Shown: piece by piece, positions 9,986-19,987 of the stretch
Layout: each line of letters opens with the position of its first letter
Position numbering within the stretch: the first letter of the stretch is position 1
Made by a program: the position numbers and the translations under genes
The notes under the pieces: generated by a model
The model's input: only the letters and a program-made list of their open reading frames with translations
Told to the model about the DNA's origin: nothing
Database searches by the model: none
From: Venturia oleaginea
Taxonomy: Eukaryota > Ascomycota > Dothideomycetes > Venturiales > Venturiaceae
Assembly (NCBI GenBank): GCA_013176395.1
Contig: JABMLP010000003.1
Location: forward strand, 744,001-808,000
DNA: 64,000 nt
Direction of reading: 5' to 3'

Positions 9986-11948
9986 ATGGATTCACAAATT
10001 TTACCCTCGGATCCAGCTGTTCAGCAAGCTGCTCACGAATATCGCCAAAAATATTCGCACATCCCCGCGAACGTCTTTGCCCAGGCCCTACAGTTGCAAT
10101 CATGTGCCTCCTTGCCTGCCTCAACAATTGTAAGTTCCTGATGACTTTGATGATGATAATGAACAGCCTGATTCTAACCCATGGGCCTAGCCTCTGCAGT
10201 CTCAAGCAGTGTCTTCCTCAGATATGGTCCGAAGACATAGCACCGCTGTCGACTCCTCGGCTGCCTTGCAGGCCAGAATACGCCGTTTACCGACGCAGTA
10301 TCAAAATGAATCAAATCCGCACCTCGACAACTGGTCCTCTCGACAACAACCTCGACACATTCCAGGTCTACTCATGGATATTCAGGAGTACACCTCGCAG
10401 CACGGTTCTGAGATTGATGTCCCATCTTACTTACCGAGCTTCTCGCAGCAACCGTATGGCAATGACTGGGTCTCACCAACGCCACAGAGCTCGCATTACT
10501 CATTCAACTCATCGCCTACCGATGCATCACCCATCAACACCCCGAGCACACCATTTACGACAACTTCGAATCACTCGCCGACCAACATGAGCCGAAATTG
10601 CAGCATCGCAAGCAACCTCAGCATTGGGCATTCATTGCCGAATGACCTTGCTATGCTGCGCGTGAATTCTAATGCTTCACATTTCTCTCATTCGCGTTCT
10701 CACTCTGGCGCTGGTCTCTCAGCACCTTCACCTCACTCTGCTCGTTCTCGTTCAAATAGTCAAGCTCAGATTCCTTCACCTCACATATCACATCATCTCA
10801 ACTCTCCTCACTTCTCTACCTCGCATCATCCGTTTGTCTCATCAAATCAACCGTACTTCCACGATGCGGATGCACCTTCCATGGCGCGATCTGATTCCTC
10901 TTCAAGCAACTCATCAGCTTCGTCAAGTCAATCTCGCATCTCTCGTCGCACTCACGAAATTTCCCAGCGCGCTCAATGTGACCTAGCGCCAAAAGATCCC
11001 GACTCTGTTGACGCCGTCAAGATGAAGCGCGTCAAATCTGGTGACGGCTCATACAAGAACAAAGCCGAGATTCCAAGAGAAGCTCAAAACTACAAACGAC
11101 CTCAACACCCGAAACTCTACTGCTCTTACTGCTCAGACCATCCCGATGGCTTTCGTGGTGACCATGAGTTGCAGAGACATGTCAGCCGGGCTCATCCTAT
11201 GGGCCATACTCGCAAGGTCTGGGTATGCATCGATGCATCGAAAGACGGCAAGCCTTTCCTCCAGAATTGCAAGGCCTGTCGCACGGAGAAAAAGTATGGC
11301 GCTTACTATAACGCTGCAGCACAGTACGTACTTCCCATCCCTTGCGCAAACCACACTGACGAGAAAAGTCTCCGCAGAGCCCATTTTAATCCACGTAAGC
11401 GTGGCAGAAAAGCAAAGAGCGATGCTGAGAAGCGAGGCGGCAAAGGCGGTGGGAGCTGGCCTCCCATGGAAGAACTTAAAGAGCATTGGATCCGTGAAGT
11501 TGAGGAGGTTGTCACGGCTGACATGAAACCTATCTCGAAAGATGATGATGAAACAGATCAACCGGACAACGACAACGACGACGAGATCAACAGCCCTAGT
11601 ACGAACGCGGCGTCGTTTATCGGCGGTGCGTTCGACAACAATAGTACCGACGGTGCAGTTCACCAAGTAAGCTTCGACTTTGCCCAACTCGACAACCCTC
11701 ATAGCAAACCCGTAGACACGACCGACCTCGTGAACTTCGACACGTCGCCCTTCGAAAGCGCATTAGACATGCCCAGCTTTAGCTACGACGTAATGTCGCA
11801 AGGCACTGGCACGAGTGATTTCACAGCACAACAGTTTGGTGATCAGAATATGATGTATCAAACAGCGTTTGGTGAGAATTTTTCTCAGCCTCTTGTTTCA
11901 CAGGAAACTGCCATGTATCTCCATCCCGACAACCAGATGTGGAGCTGA
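9986..11948 (+). CDS. C2H2-type zinc-finger protein (fungal, DUF7896-like)
   Basis: Three exons: 9986-10129, 10200 (or 10191)-11323 and 11369-11948, about 615 aa. The first 340 residues are a Ser/Pro/His-rich disordered region typical of fungal transcription factors. A zinc-finger-like unit follows (YCSYCSDHPDGFRGDHELQRH, then SRAH, around residues 353-378). It continues into a conserved basic block with CIDASKDGKPFLQNCKACR, KKYGAYYNAAA, HLRRAHFNPRKRGRK and GGSWPPMEELKEHWI. This order matches a conserved filamentous-fungal C2H2 family. The C-terminus is acidic and Asn/Asp-rich, possibly activating. The second intron is 45 nt, a multiple of three and free of stops, so unspliced mRNA would only insert 15 residues inside the conserved YNAAA-HLRRAH block. 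A nuclear regulatory role is inferred; its targets are unknown. Confidence 0.8.
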
Positions 11949-13089
11949 GCAACTCGATCAGCAATGGTTTTGAGGCTCCGGCTACCTGCCACATCTGTAA
12001 GCCTTTGTATTTGTCTTTTTTTTCAAGATGGGAGGCTGCGACACAATAGTGTTTACCCGCTCCCATCTGGGACGTGGAGGCTGCGACTGGAATTTGGTTT
12101 TTTCGCTTCGGAACCCGCAAGGGCAACGTTGGCTGCACCAGAAACTGTTTTACCCGCTCCATGTCCCCTTTACAGTTATTTTGTTTGCATCAGCTATTCA
12201 GCGCTTGTGGCACGTGGCATTGAATTTTTTGTGACGCAATCGACTTCATCTCATACAACTGTGTAGCATTGCAGAACTCGCGCTTCTAGAACAGGTCATT
12301 TGACGGGCGCTTTCTTCCTTGTTATTTGGATTGGTTGGTGCTGATGGAGTGTGGAATTCGAATTTGGGATGGCGTCTTTCTCTCTGATGGTTTGGACGAA
12401 TGAAATTTACGATTATGATGTTACGAATGCACGAGGACAAATGGATGGCTGGATACTATCGCAAGCTTTTCAAGAGTAGGCTACTGCGGCTGGACGAGGG
12501 AAGGGTTGCCAGGCTCGGCGTTGGGCTCTGCTGGTTGCGAGCTCCTGTCCTCATCAACTTCAGGAAGACTGATGAAATGTATGCAACTTCACGGGTCGTT
12601 TCTACAGTGAATGAAAATATGGTTTGCGCCGTTGTGACAGACAGTTGCCTCCTAGATTTAGTAGGGCGTGATAGATTTCGTAGGACGTGCATGTCTGTCT
12701 CATATATTTAGTCGGACGTGCATGCCGGCACGAGACATGATGATCAACTCTCACGGGGCCTGGAACCTGGAGCCTGGAACTTCTGGAGAGGCCGTCACCG
12801 TCCAGGATTAGGGTGGTAGGCCCTCACCGACCAATCAAAACTAGGTGGACCTTGCAGTCGGGCAGATGGCCATCGACAGGTCACAGGCGGGTGGCAGCAG
12901 CAATACTGGAGACTCGGACGCTCAGGTTTGATAGACATATACTCGGTACATATACTCAGACAGGTCGTCGCATACCGTTCCCTCCTTCTTCCTCCTATCC
13001 ATTGCAACTCAATCGTCGAGTTTGCAGCATGCGTCGAACCGGGCCGCCCTCTCGGTCCTATCGATAAGACACTTCTTCAGACAATTACA
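11949..13089. other. intergenic region
   Basis: No gene supported. It begins with the likely 3' UTR of the zinc-finger gene. Nothing else distinctive was seen. Confidence 0.4.
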
Positions 13090-13484
13090 ATGGGGGCGTC
13101 TGAATTGCAAGGATGGCTGCCAGGTCAGAGTCCTGACTGTGTGAGCTTGAGCCTGATCGCACTCTGCTCCACTCCCAACAGCTGCCCCAATCCGACCAAA
13201 GTCTATGCAATCTTCCCTTGGTCGAAGCCCGTAGCCTACCAACTTTCACCGCTTACACAGCAGAAGCAGAAGCAGAAGATTCCGTTCCGCCCACAGAACC
13301 TGGCGCGCGCTGCTATACACCAGAGAGCCACTTAACGTTACCGGACGAGACGCTTGATTTGAGCATGTTGGGCATACAGAAACCATTGGACCTACTCCCT
13401 TCCTTCGACACATCCCCTCTATCTCGTCGCCAGTTGCTCGAGACTGCGCTTCCCTACATACTCGAGCTGGTGGTTTTGCGGTGA
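13090..13484 (+). CDS. possible small spliced hypothetical gene
   Basis: ATG at 13090 opens a 17-codon exon ending at a good donor (TGT then GTGAGC, 13141). A 41-nt intron ends in CCCAACAG at 13181. Exon 2 (13182-13484) continues in frame for 100 codons, with composition that looks coding, for example SHLTLPDETLDLSMLGIQK. Total about 117 aa. No domain recognised. The intron is at the lower size limit and more exons could follow, so the model is tentative. Confidence 0.35.
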
Positions 13485-13925
13485 CGAGTGCTGGGTCAAG
13501 GAAGGCAACGCGCAGACAGTCTACCGCATCGCACACCAATTGCGCGCCCTACCAGCTCTTGGTCATATCTCCAGAGTATCCTTAACAGAACCCACATTGG
13601 TAAGACATCTCTATGCACTTTGATGCGCAATTCTTGCGTCGCTGTCCTGGAAAAATAAGGTGGCTGGGAACCAACCTCCTCCCAACCCCCGACATGCATG
13701 ACAGAAGCAACGCGACTCTGGGAAATACTCTCTGCCCAAATTTTTAAGCTCACTCTTCCCTCCACACCACATTTTTCCACACACGCTAAAATCCCTGTAG
13801 ACTATTGCAGCTCATCCTCGCTGCCCATCACCCACCATACCAATTCCATCTTCCGAAGCACAGCATACAGTACATCGCGGCCCGGTATAACACTACATAC
13901 GCCCAGGCCCACACATCCGCTGTGA
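13485..13925. other. upstream region of large coiled-coil gene
   Basis: Probable promoter or leader. It may contain a short first exon of the downstream gene: an ATG at 13698 followed by a donor (AGTACAT) near 13870 could splice to an acceptor CGCCAG before 13972 in the correct phase. Not proven. Confidence 0.35.
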
Positions 13926-13940
13926 GGCGTCAATCCCGAA

Positions 13941-16814
13941 TTGTCATCTTCATTGCACTCACCGCCAGACGCGGCCACCGGCACCATACAGCCGTCTACA
14001 TTCAACCTTAACGAGCCCCACGAAAACAACGACCGCTATCTTACGACTTCCTCTCAGCAACGGGGGCAACGAGAAACAGCCCTCGGTCGACTACAAAGCG
14101 CATTTTCACCGCGACCTTCAAGCTCTTCTGGCATTGCAAGTCAGTCGTTGCGCCGTACTCCTGGCATCGAAGACCTTCACCGACCACGATCGACATCTGC
14201 TTCAATAGGACCATCAGAGCATTCGCTTGCTCAAGGACGCCAACAGGTCAGATTTGTAGACCCAGCTTCTACACCACCATCTCACCCACCTTCCGGCTCA
14301 GTATCTGCTAACGAGGGCCGCAATTCAACACACCCTGCTCTACGCATATCACGCCGTACTGCGGCCGCAATTCTTGTGGCGCTGGAGTCAACTCGTACTC
14401 CTCAGTCCTTCACGCCAGATCTTATTGAGGAAAACGCGCAAATGGCAGATCTGGGACGCGCTTCAAACGGAGGCGCGCGTGGTGGACCTGTACCTGTGGG
14501 AGGGAGTGGACGCTCTGGCGTAGTGCCACCTACAGAAATTATGCGACGTCGGGCAGAGAGAGCTGCTCAGGCCGCTGCTGCTGAGGAGCAAAGACGGCAG
14601 CAAATGGCTCAAGCCACGGCCGCTATACAGCCAGCCGATCCGCAAAGTCAATCATCTAGTCGTCGTCACTCGCGTCGTCAAAGTGAAGCGGATGCCAACC
14701 GGAGAAGCAGTGGGAGACCAGTCTCGGACCAGCATCAAGACGATCCTCGAATTTCTATGTCTCAACAGACGACACTCACCAACGCGCCGCCACCGTCGCT
14801 TGGTCCACCACAAGCGGAACGTGCTTCTTACGAACAACCACCACCGCGAACGAGAGCAAACACTCAAGGCTCGGTTCAGCCGCGACCAGCACCTCCCCAA
14901 ATTCAGCCAGGTCCAAGCGGCATACAACGGACATCGATTCCTAAGATCGATCCACAATATGAACCAGAGACTCGCTCCTCACCATCGATGGAGGAGCGCC
15001 AATACGAGCAGCAGACGCCACAAGCTCAACGACCTGCGCCTACTGCAAGCCGCCCTGGATTCCCCCATGCGTTCCAACGATGGGAAGACCTGTCGGCGAA
15101 GTGGGAGGGATTGACTGGCTACTGGTTGCGAAGAATTGAACAGACTGCAGAGGAGACGCGTGAACAGCCGCTCAATACACAGCTGTCGCGTCAAATCACG
15201 GATTTGTCCGCTGCGGGAGGAAATTTGTTCCATGCGTTGGTGGAGCTACAGCGATTGAGAGCATCTTCAGAGCGCAAGTTCCAGCGCTGGTTCTTTGAGA
15301 CGCGTAAGAACGAGGAACGCACCCAAGAAATCACTGCGCAACTAGAGAAAGCTCTGGTTGCTGAGAGACAGGCACGTGCAGACGACATTGCCTCCTGGGA
15401 AGCCAAAGTCGAACAAGCAAAGCGTACCGAGTCCAATGCGTCGAAACTACTTGGAGAGATGCGACGTGAGTTGGAAATTTCGAAAGGCGAGTCACGTCGT
15501 GCATGGGAAGAGCTCGGTCGCCGCGAGGAAGAAGAACGCGAGCGCGTTGCGGCACTCAAGGAAGGCCAAGCTATTGTAGTTGGAGGCTACACAGTGCATC
15601 CAAAGCAGTTCCAGCAGGAGAGCGCCATGGCAGGAAGTATGTCACAGTCACAATCGCAGCGACCAACTACATCACACGGACAAAGTCAGGAGGAACCCAA
15701 TTCACCAACAGATACTGATCCCTTCACGGAAACGAGGCCATCACAGTCTGCTGCGGCTCAAAGCACGCTAGCGTGGCAGTCCCAAGCCGCGGCTGTGGGT
15801 GCAGCTGCTGCTCTTGCTGTCAACCAAGCTCATCAGCAGCAGCAGTCGGGAAGGGCTCCAACAACAAGCTCCGGATTTAACCCATCCACTTATGTGCCAG
15901 CTGGAGCTCCTCAGTCACGGATCACTGGCTACCAGAATGACCAGCCTGTCTATGAGTCTCGTGTGCCACTCTACAGCCAGCAAAATGCGAACTTACGTCC
16001 CAGTGTAACCGGAGCAACGGGTTCTCCGACCACTGCTTACGCTACTCATACCAACACTGATGAATACGCTTCTGAGCTCGAGGAAGGATATGAGATGGAC
16101 GAACAAGGCAACGTTGTGCGAGATGCTTCAGGTAGGCCAATCCCTTATCGCCGCGGGCTCCATCGACTCGCCAGCCAAAGTGGAGGGTCGGAAGAATCTG
16201 ACAACGAACGCGAAGCCACGCACTCAGCAGCAGTGGAGGAATATGAGCGACAGGATGCAGAAGTACAAGCCGCACCGCGTCACCGCGAACGAGAAGCTCT
16301 TCAAGCCCTCGCACGTGAACAGCAGGCTTGGGAACAAGAACAGGCGAGACATGCGCAGCGAATGGCACAACTGCAGCAGCAAGCTGCGCAGACGGGCAGT
16401 AGCACTGCTGTTTCTTATCCGAGTGTCCCTACTTCGTCTTCGGGACCGAGCACAGTGAGACCATTTTATGGCTCTCCAAGCCCTTCGCCTCCACAGCCGT
16501 CAACGACTTCGATGCACATGCCCAATACAGAAGTTACAGCAGGTGGTGTCCCACCACGATCCTTCTTCGGGACACCATCACCGCCACCGGAGATGCGCAC
16601 CTCGGCTGGTAGCTCTGGCACTTTCACACAATCAGCACCACCCGTACCCGCGCCACCGGCCGACTATTCAGGACAGGGTTACGGATCTCGATGGGATCCC
16701 GTCCATCACCAGCCAACGAGATTGAGTGATGTTATGGAGGAAGAAGATGAGACGAGGAGTCGAATTTCGTCCAGAAGCCTAGGGCTGGGTAGGAGTAGTG
16801 GTGCGCCTTTCTAA
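13941..16814 (+). CDS. large conserved fungal coiled-coil protein, function unknown
   Basis: An uninterrupted frame of about 957 codons ends at TAA 16812-16814. No ATG lies near its 5' end (the frame opens after a stop at 13923), so a short upstream exon is expected. Residues 1-130 are Ser/Pro-rich. A conserved helix follows (SRRTAAAILVALESTRTPQ), then Arg/Gln-rich and Pro-rich linkers. A conserved core around residues 375-450 includes RWEDLSAKWEGLTGYWLRRI, ITDLSAAGGNLFHALVELQR and RASSERKFQRWFFETR. A long charged coiled coil runs to about residue 545. The last 400 residues are low-complexity with Gln, Ser and Pro runs. I recall this core from filamentous ascomycetes but know no function. There is no signal peptide or membrane helix. 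A scaffold role is only a guess from the architecture. Confidence 0.75.
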   Translation: MSSSLHSPPDAATGTIQPSTFNLNEPHENNDRYLTTSSQQRGQRETALGRLQSAFSPRPSSSSGIASQSLRRTPGIEDLHRPRSTSASIGPSEHSLAQGRQQVRFVDPASTPPSHPPSGSVSANEGRNSTHPALRISRRTAAAILVALESTRTPQSFTPDLIEENAQMADLGRASNGGARGGPVPVGGSGRSGVVPPTEIMRRRAERAAQAAAAEEQRRQQMAQATAAIQPADPQSQSSSRRHSRRQSEADANRRSSGRPVSDQHQDDPRISMSQQTTLTNAPPPSLGPPQAERASYEQPPPRTRANTQGSVQPRPAPPQIQPGPSGIQRTSIPKIDPQYEPETRSSPSMEERQYEQQTPQAQRPAPTASRPGFPHAFQRWEDLSAKWEGLTGYWLRRIEQTAEETREQPLNTQLSRQITDLSAAGGNLFHALVELQRLRASSERKFQRWFFETRKNEERTQEITAQLEKALVAERQARADDIASWEAKVEQAKRTESNASKLLGEMRRELEISKGESRRAWEELGRREEEERERVAALKEGQAIVVGGYTVHPKQFQQESAMAGSMSQSQSQRPTTSHGQSQEEPNSPTDTDPFTETRPSQSAAAQSTLAWQSQAAAVGAAAALAVNQAHQQQQSGRAPTTSSGFNPSTYVPAGAPQSRITGYQNDQPVYESRVPLYSQQNANLRPSVTGATGSPTTAYATHTNTDEYASELEEGYEMDEQGNVVRDASGRPIPYRRGLHRLASQSGGSEESDNEREATHSAAVEEYERQDAEVQAAPRHREREALQALAREQQAWEQEQARHAQRMAQLQQQAAQTGSSTAVSYPSVPTSSSGPSTVRPFYGSPSPSPPQPSTTSMHMPNTEVTAGGVPPRSFFGTPSPPPEMRTSAGSSGTFTQSAPPVPAPPADYSGQGYGSRWDPVHHQPTRLSDVMEEEDETRSRISSRSLGLGRSSGAPF

Positions 16815-18127
16815 AAGATCATCGATCGAGGTATGTTTCGCACACGATCTACAATTTTTCCTGGATCCGGTGACCAGTCGACAACGAGAATGAGAGAACA
16901 TATCGAGCATCGTACCACGGAAAAACATACCATGCAAGAAAGCGAACTGATTCAGAAGAATGGAGGATGGGTAGAATCTGTAGAGATAGTAGCCGCGAAT
17001 GGCTTGTTGGATTCATTTGTTGGAATACAAAGTGTCGATTTCATCAAATGGATGACCGAAAAGAGCATTGCAGGTAATATGGATGGGGCATTGTGTTTTT
17101 TCCTCATCTTCGGGTTGTCTTGTCTTTTGACACGAACTGCGAGTACGTTTTATTTGTCTACTTTGCCTCTTTTCTGTATACAAGTATCGCAGTCGCTGCG
17201 TTTGTTGAGAGCTATATACCATGTAGTCCTTTGAGACTTGTTGTTTGTTTGTCTGTTGGATCTGTACCAATACGTATATTCGAGCAGGGAGTAGCATTGC
17301 GATGGCATAGCGTGGGTTATGGGGTCTGGCGATAATGGGTGGGGTGGGTAAGATGGGGTGGGATAAGAAATAAGGGAGAATATGTAGTGTAATTAGTGAC
17401 TGTTTGCTTGTATTGGGTTGAGGCTTTGTGCGTTTTGTGACTAGGTGAGGTTGTGAGGTGGTATCATCTTTTCCATTTCTCTTGCCTGAAATCCAAACCG
17501 GGTACAAAGCTGACATGGTAACGAACAGTCAACATAAGAGTGAGTGATGTTCAACACCCTCCATTGAGCTACAGCTACAGTAGAACGCCGATCCATCGAT
17601 ACCCACAAGTACCGAGCGTGCAAAAAGAGTGACACATAACTCCGGTCCCCGCATGCAAATCGTCCAGTAACCATTACGCCATCCATGTCAGCATTCCCGG
17701 GCGGGCTCCAATCATCCATCCCGAGTAATTGGATCTTTCCGCTCACAATGCTAGACCCTTGATCCGCCGCCGAATCCAAATGGAGCTCTCCAAGCATGTA
17801 AGTGATAGATCCACACACGATCGTTTATGCCTCGCCTTGAAAGAATGTGCTCGGCTCAGTGGGGTAAGCTCCTCTTTCCCCTCTTCTCCCCGAACGCCAA
17901 TGGAATGAATGAATGGATGCATTAAGAGAAATCCAGTATGCACGTCTAGGGTAGGGAGATCTGAAACAGACCATTCTAGTGATACCCTTCCCTTGGAGAA
18001 CGGAAAGAGGGCCGAATGGTTTTGATTCCACGTGCGGGTAGCTTTGCAGCTTGACTGGTGCATGCGGTACCAGCACATGTTGCAGTCTCCCTTTGATGCC
18101 GTAGCGATGGAAGGTGTGGAATGGCGG
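16815..18127. other. intergenic region
   Basis: Likely 3' UTRs of the two convergent genes on either side. Reverse-strand open frames are present, but without domains or splice support. Confidence 0.4.
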
Positions 18128-18521
18128 CTATAGGTGGTCGTGGCCGCTTGCACATGTTGATGTTGGTATCAAGGTTGCGGCGAGGGTTGTGGGGCTGACG
18201 CCGAACATGGATGCTACGTGTGTTGCGTAGCGGAGGCGGTTGGCTGATGCTATGTCTCGGGTATCTACCGTGGCGGAAGATGTTGAAGAGGTTGGAGTGG
18301 TAGAGCTGGTTGATGATATTGAGGCATTGCGGGCTGGGAAGGCTTCTTCGTGCATGTTGTCGAAGGAGACGATTGACTTTCTGGTATGTTAGAGGGGGTA
18401 ATATGGAGGTTGTTTGGGGGGCATGCTTCATTGCAATGGTTGGCAGGGTGGTTTATAGAAGAGAGTCACTTACGCTTGAGCGGCTGTAGGTGTATGGGGC
18501 TGCTGTTGGTTGGGAAGGCAT
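18128..18521 (-). CDS. small two-exon hypothetical protein, 98 aa
   Basis: Read on the reverse strand, ATG at 18521 starts a 16-codon exon (18521-18474) ending at a consensus donor GTAAGTG. A 97-nt intron ends in an AG at 18377-18378. Exon 2 (18376-18128) continues in frame to TAG, total 98 aa. The middle is a Ser/Thr tract. The C-terminal third looks like a folded helix (DIASANRLRYATHVASMFGV), followed by a Cys/His-containing tail. No known domain. The clean join and the change from low-complexity to helix-like sequence favour a real gene. An alternative acceptor (ACCAG, three bases upstream of the chosen cut) would break the frame. Confidence 0.55.
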
Positions 18522-19711
18522 TATGGCGGTGAAGAGTGACGATTTGATGCAAGGCGAGATGTGATCGAGAAGCAAGGTGAATCTGTGTCTGATGGCGCGG
18601 TGAGAAGTTCGAGGCAGGATTGAGCTTGATATATAGAGCTTTGAATGGATCTTTGACGGGATATGCGAGGCAGGGAAGTATGCAGATGGAGCAATAGGTC
18701 AAATGGGAACGTGATGTTACAAGATTGAATAGCGAAGTGATAGCAAGAAATCTGAACGAAGCAATGCAGAATAAATATTAAAGGCAGAGCAGCGAAAGGA
18801 ATTGATATATCAGCTGAGATAAACAGAGTAGTAAGCTATAACCCAGCAGTTTCACAAGAGCACGAAGCTATACGTGCGATTACGCCATAAACCAAACCCT
18901 CGGTCCCATATTCCTGCACCTAAAACGGTACCTAGAAATCACGACGGACACAATCGAACCCTCAGACAAAGGAGAATTGGAGCTCGTGGAAAACAAGAAC
19001 AAAGGAAACTGGAGCTTGCGAGATAAGCTCCGTGGTACCGCCTACCTGAAAACGGGGTGAAACCTGATTACACTGGCAGAGTTCGACCTTGATGGCTCAC
19101 TTTGGTTCCTTTCAACGAGTCATAGAATGTATCCTAGGATGGTACATTTATCGCGCAAGCCATCGCAAGCGTTGCGCGATATTCGTTGTATTCTCCGCAC
19201 TCGAGGCTGTGTAAATGCGGTCAACTGACCTGCTGATGATAGGTCCAAGTGCGACGTGTGAGCTTGAGATGTTTGAGATCTACGAGAGACATTTTGATAG
19301 ATGAAAAAATGGATCTGTGGTGTTTTGATGAAACAAGGGCCGAGTTGTTGATGGTTGATGGTTGAGAGAGCGTCTCGCGGTGTGAGAAATAAAAACTCGA
19401 GTGGAAATCGCCTCCCCCTTCTGTACGACTATCCAGCGCCTCGTCTGAGATTCACAATTTGAGCGTTTGGGCCGTTTATTCGGTTTTGTCATTTTGAGAA
19501 TTATTCCGTTGTTGATGGAGCAGTTCACCTCCTCGTCGACAGGAGGCCAAAATTAATCTCACTCAATTGTCACACGAAGTTGTCCATTTGTTCTAATTAA
19601 AAAAAAGCTATCGGAACCTGCAAGTTTGCAAGTCTAATAATACACAGCCGACGAAAAGGTATTAACGACCTGAAAGAGTTGTGCTTCAGTAGGAGAAAAT
19701 GTCAAAAACAA
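18522..19711. other. intergenic region
   Basis: Promoter of the small reverse-strand gene and otherwise featureless sequence. Nothing else supported. Confidence 0.4.
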
Positions 19712-19718
19712 AACTTGA

Positions 19719-19800
19719 AGGAGAGGGGTTCGAACCTGATACAACTGTGAACATCAATCTTCGATTCCTAAACTTTGTATAGCTTACACTCGCGTTTTTA
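19719..19800 (-). repeat. diverged copy of tRNA-Leu-like 3' half
   Basis: On the reverse strand this segment ends with CAGGTTCGAACCCCTCTCCT, shared exactly with the 3' part of the tRNA-like locus at 19843-19987. The preceding 50 bases are alignable (for example AAGCTATACAAAGTTTAG against AAGCTGTTCAAAGCTTAG). No 5' half is present. The copy contains CACAG, which would pair with the CTGTG anticodon stem strand of the neighbouring 5' half, better than that locus's own sequence does. Confidence 0.5.
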
Positions 19801-19842
19801 AACCGTGAATCTGCTTGCGGATTGGACAAAAACATGTGCCAA

Positions 19843-19987
19843 TGAGAGGAGAGGGGTTCGAACCTGGAGCTGCAATTAGCCCCTGTTCCGACTACTAAGC
19901 TTTGAACAGCTTACCCTCGCTCTTTGGAACTGCGGATCAGTTTGGATTAACCTAAACACAGCGCCTTAACCACTCGGCCATCCTCCC
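19843..19987 (-). tRNA. tRNA-Leu(UAG)-like gene or pseudogene
   Basis: Reverse strand. The 5' end GGGAGGA (19987-19981) pairs along all seven positions with TCCTCTC (19850-19844, one G-T), followed by discriminator A. The D arm is leucine-like (GCCGAGTGGTTAAGGC). The anticodon loop reads TTTAGG, giving anticodon UAG. The 3' part has a long-variable-arm candidate (GGGCT/AGCTC) and a TTCGAAC T-loop. Problems: about 60 extra bases lie between the halves, far more than a usual tRNA intron. The T stem has three mismatches, and the 3' anticodon strand pairs poorly. It is either an intron-containing tRNA or a disrupted relic; I lean to relic. Confidence 0.4.

Noticed and set aside
11133..11702. 189-codon reverse-strand frame
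   Set aside because: Antisense shadow of the zinc-finger gene, whose conserved domain lies on the plus strand.
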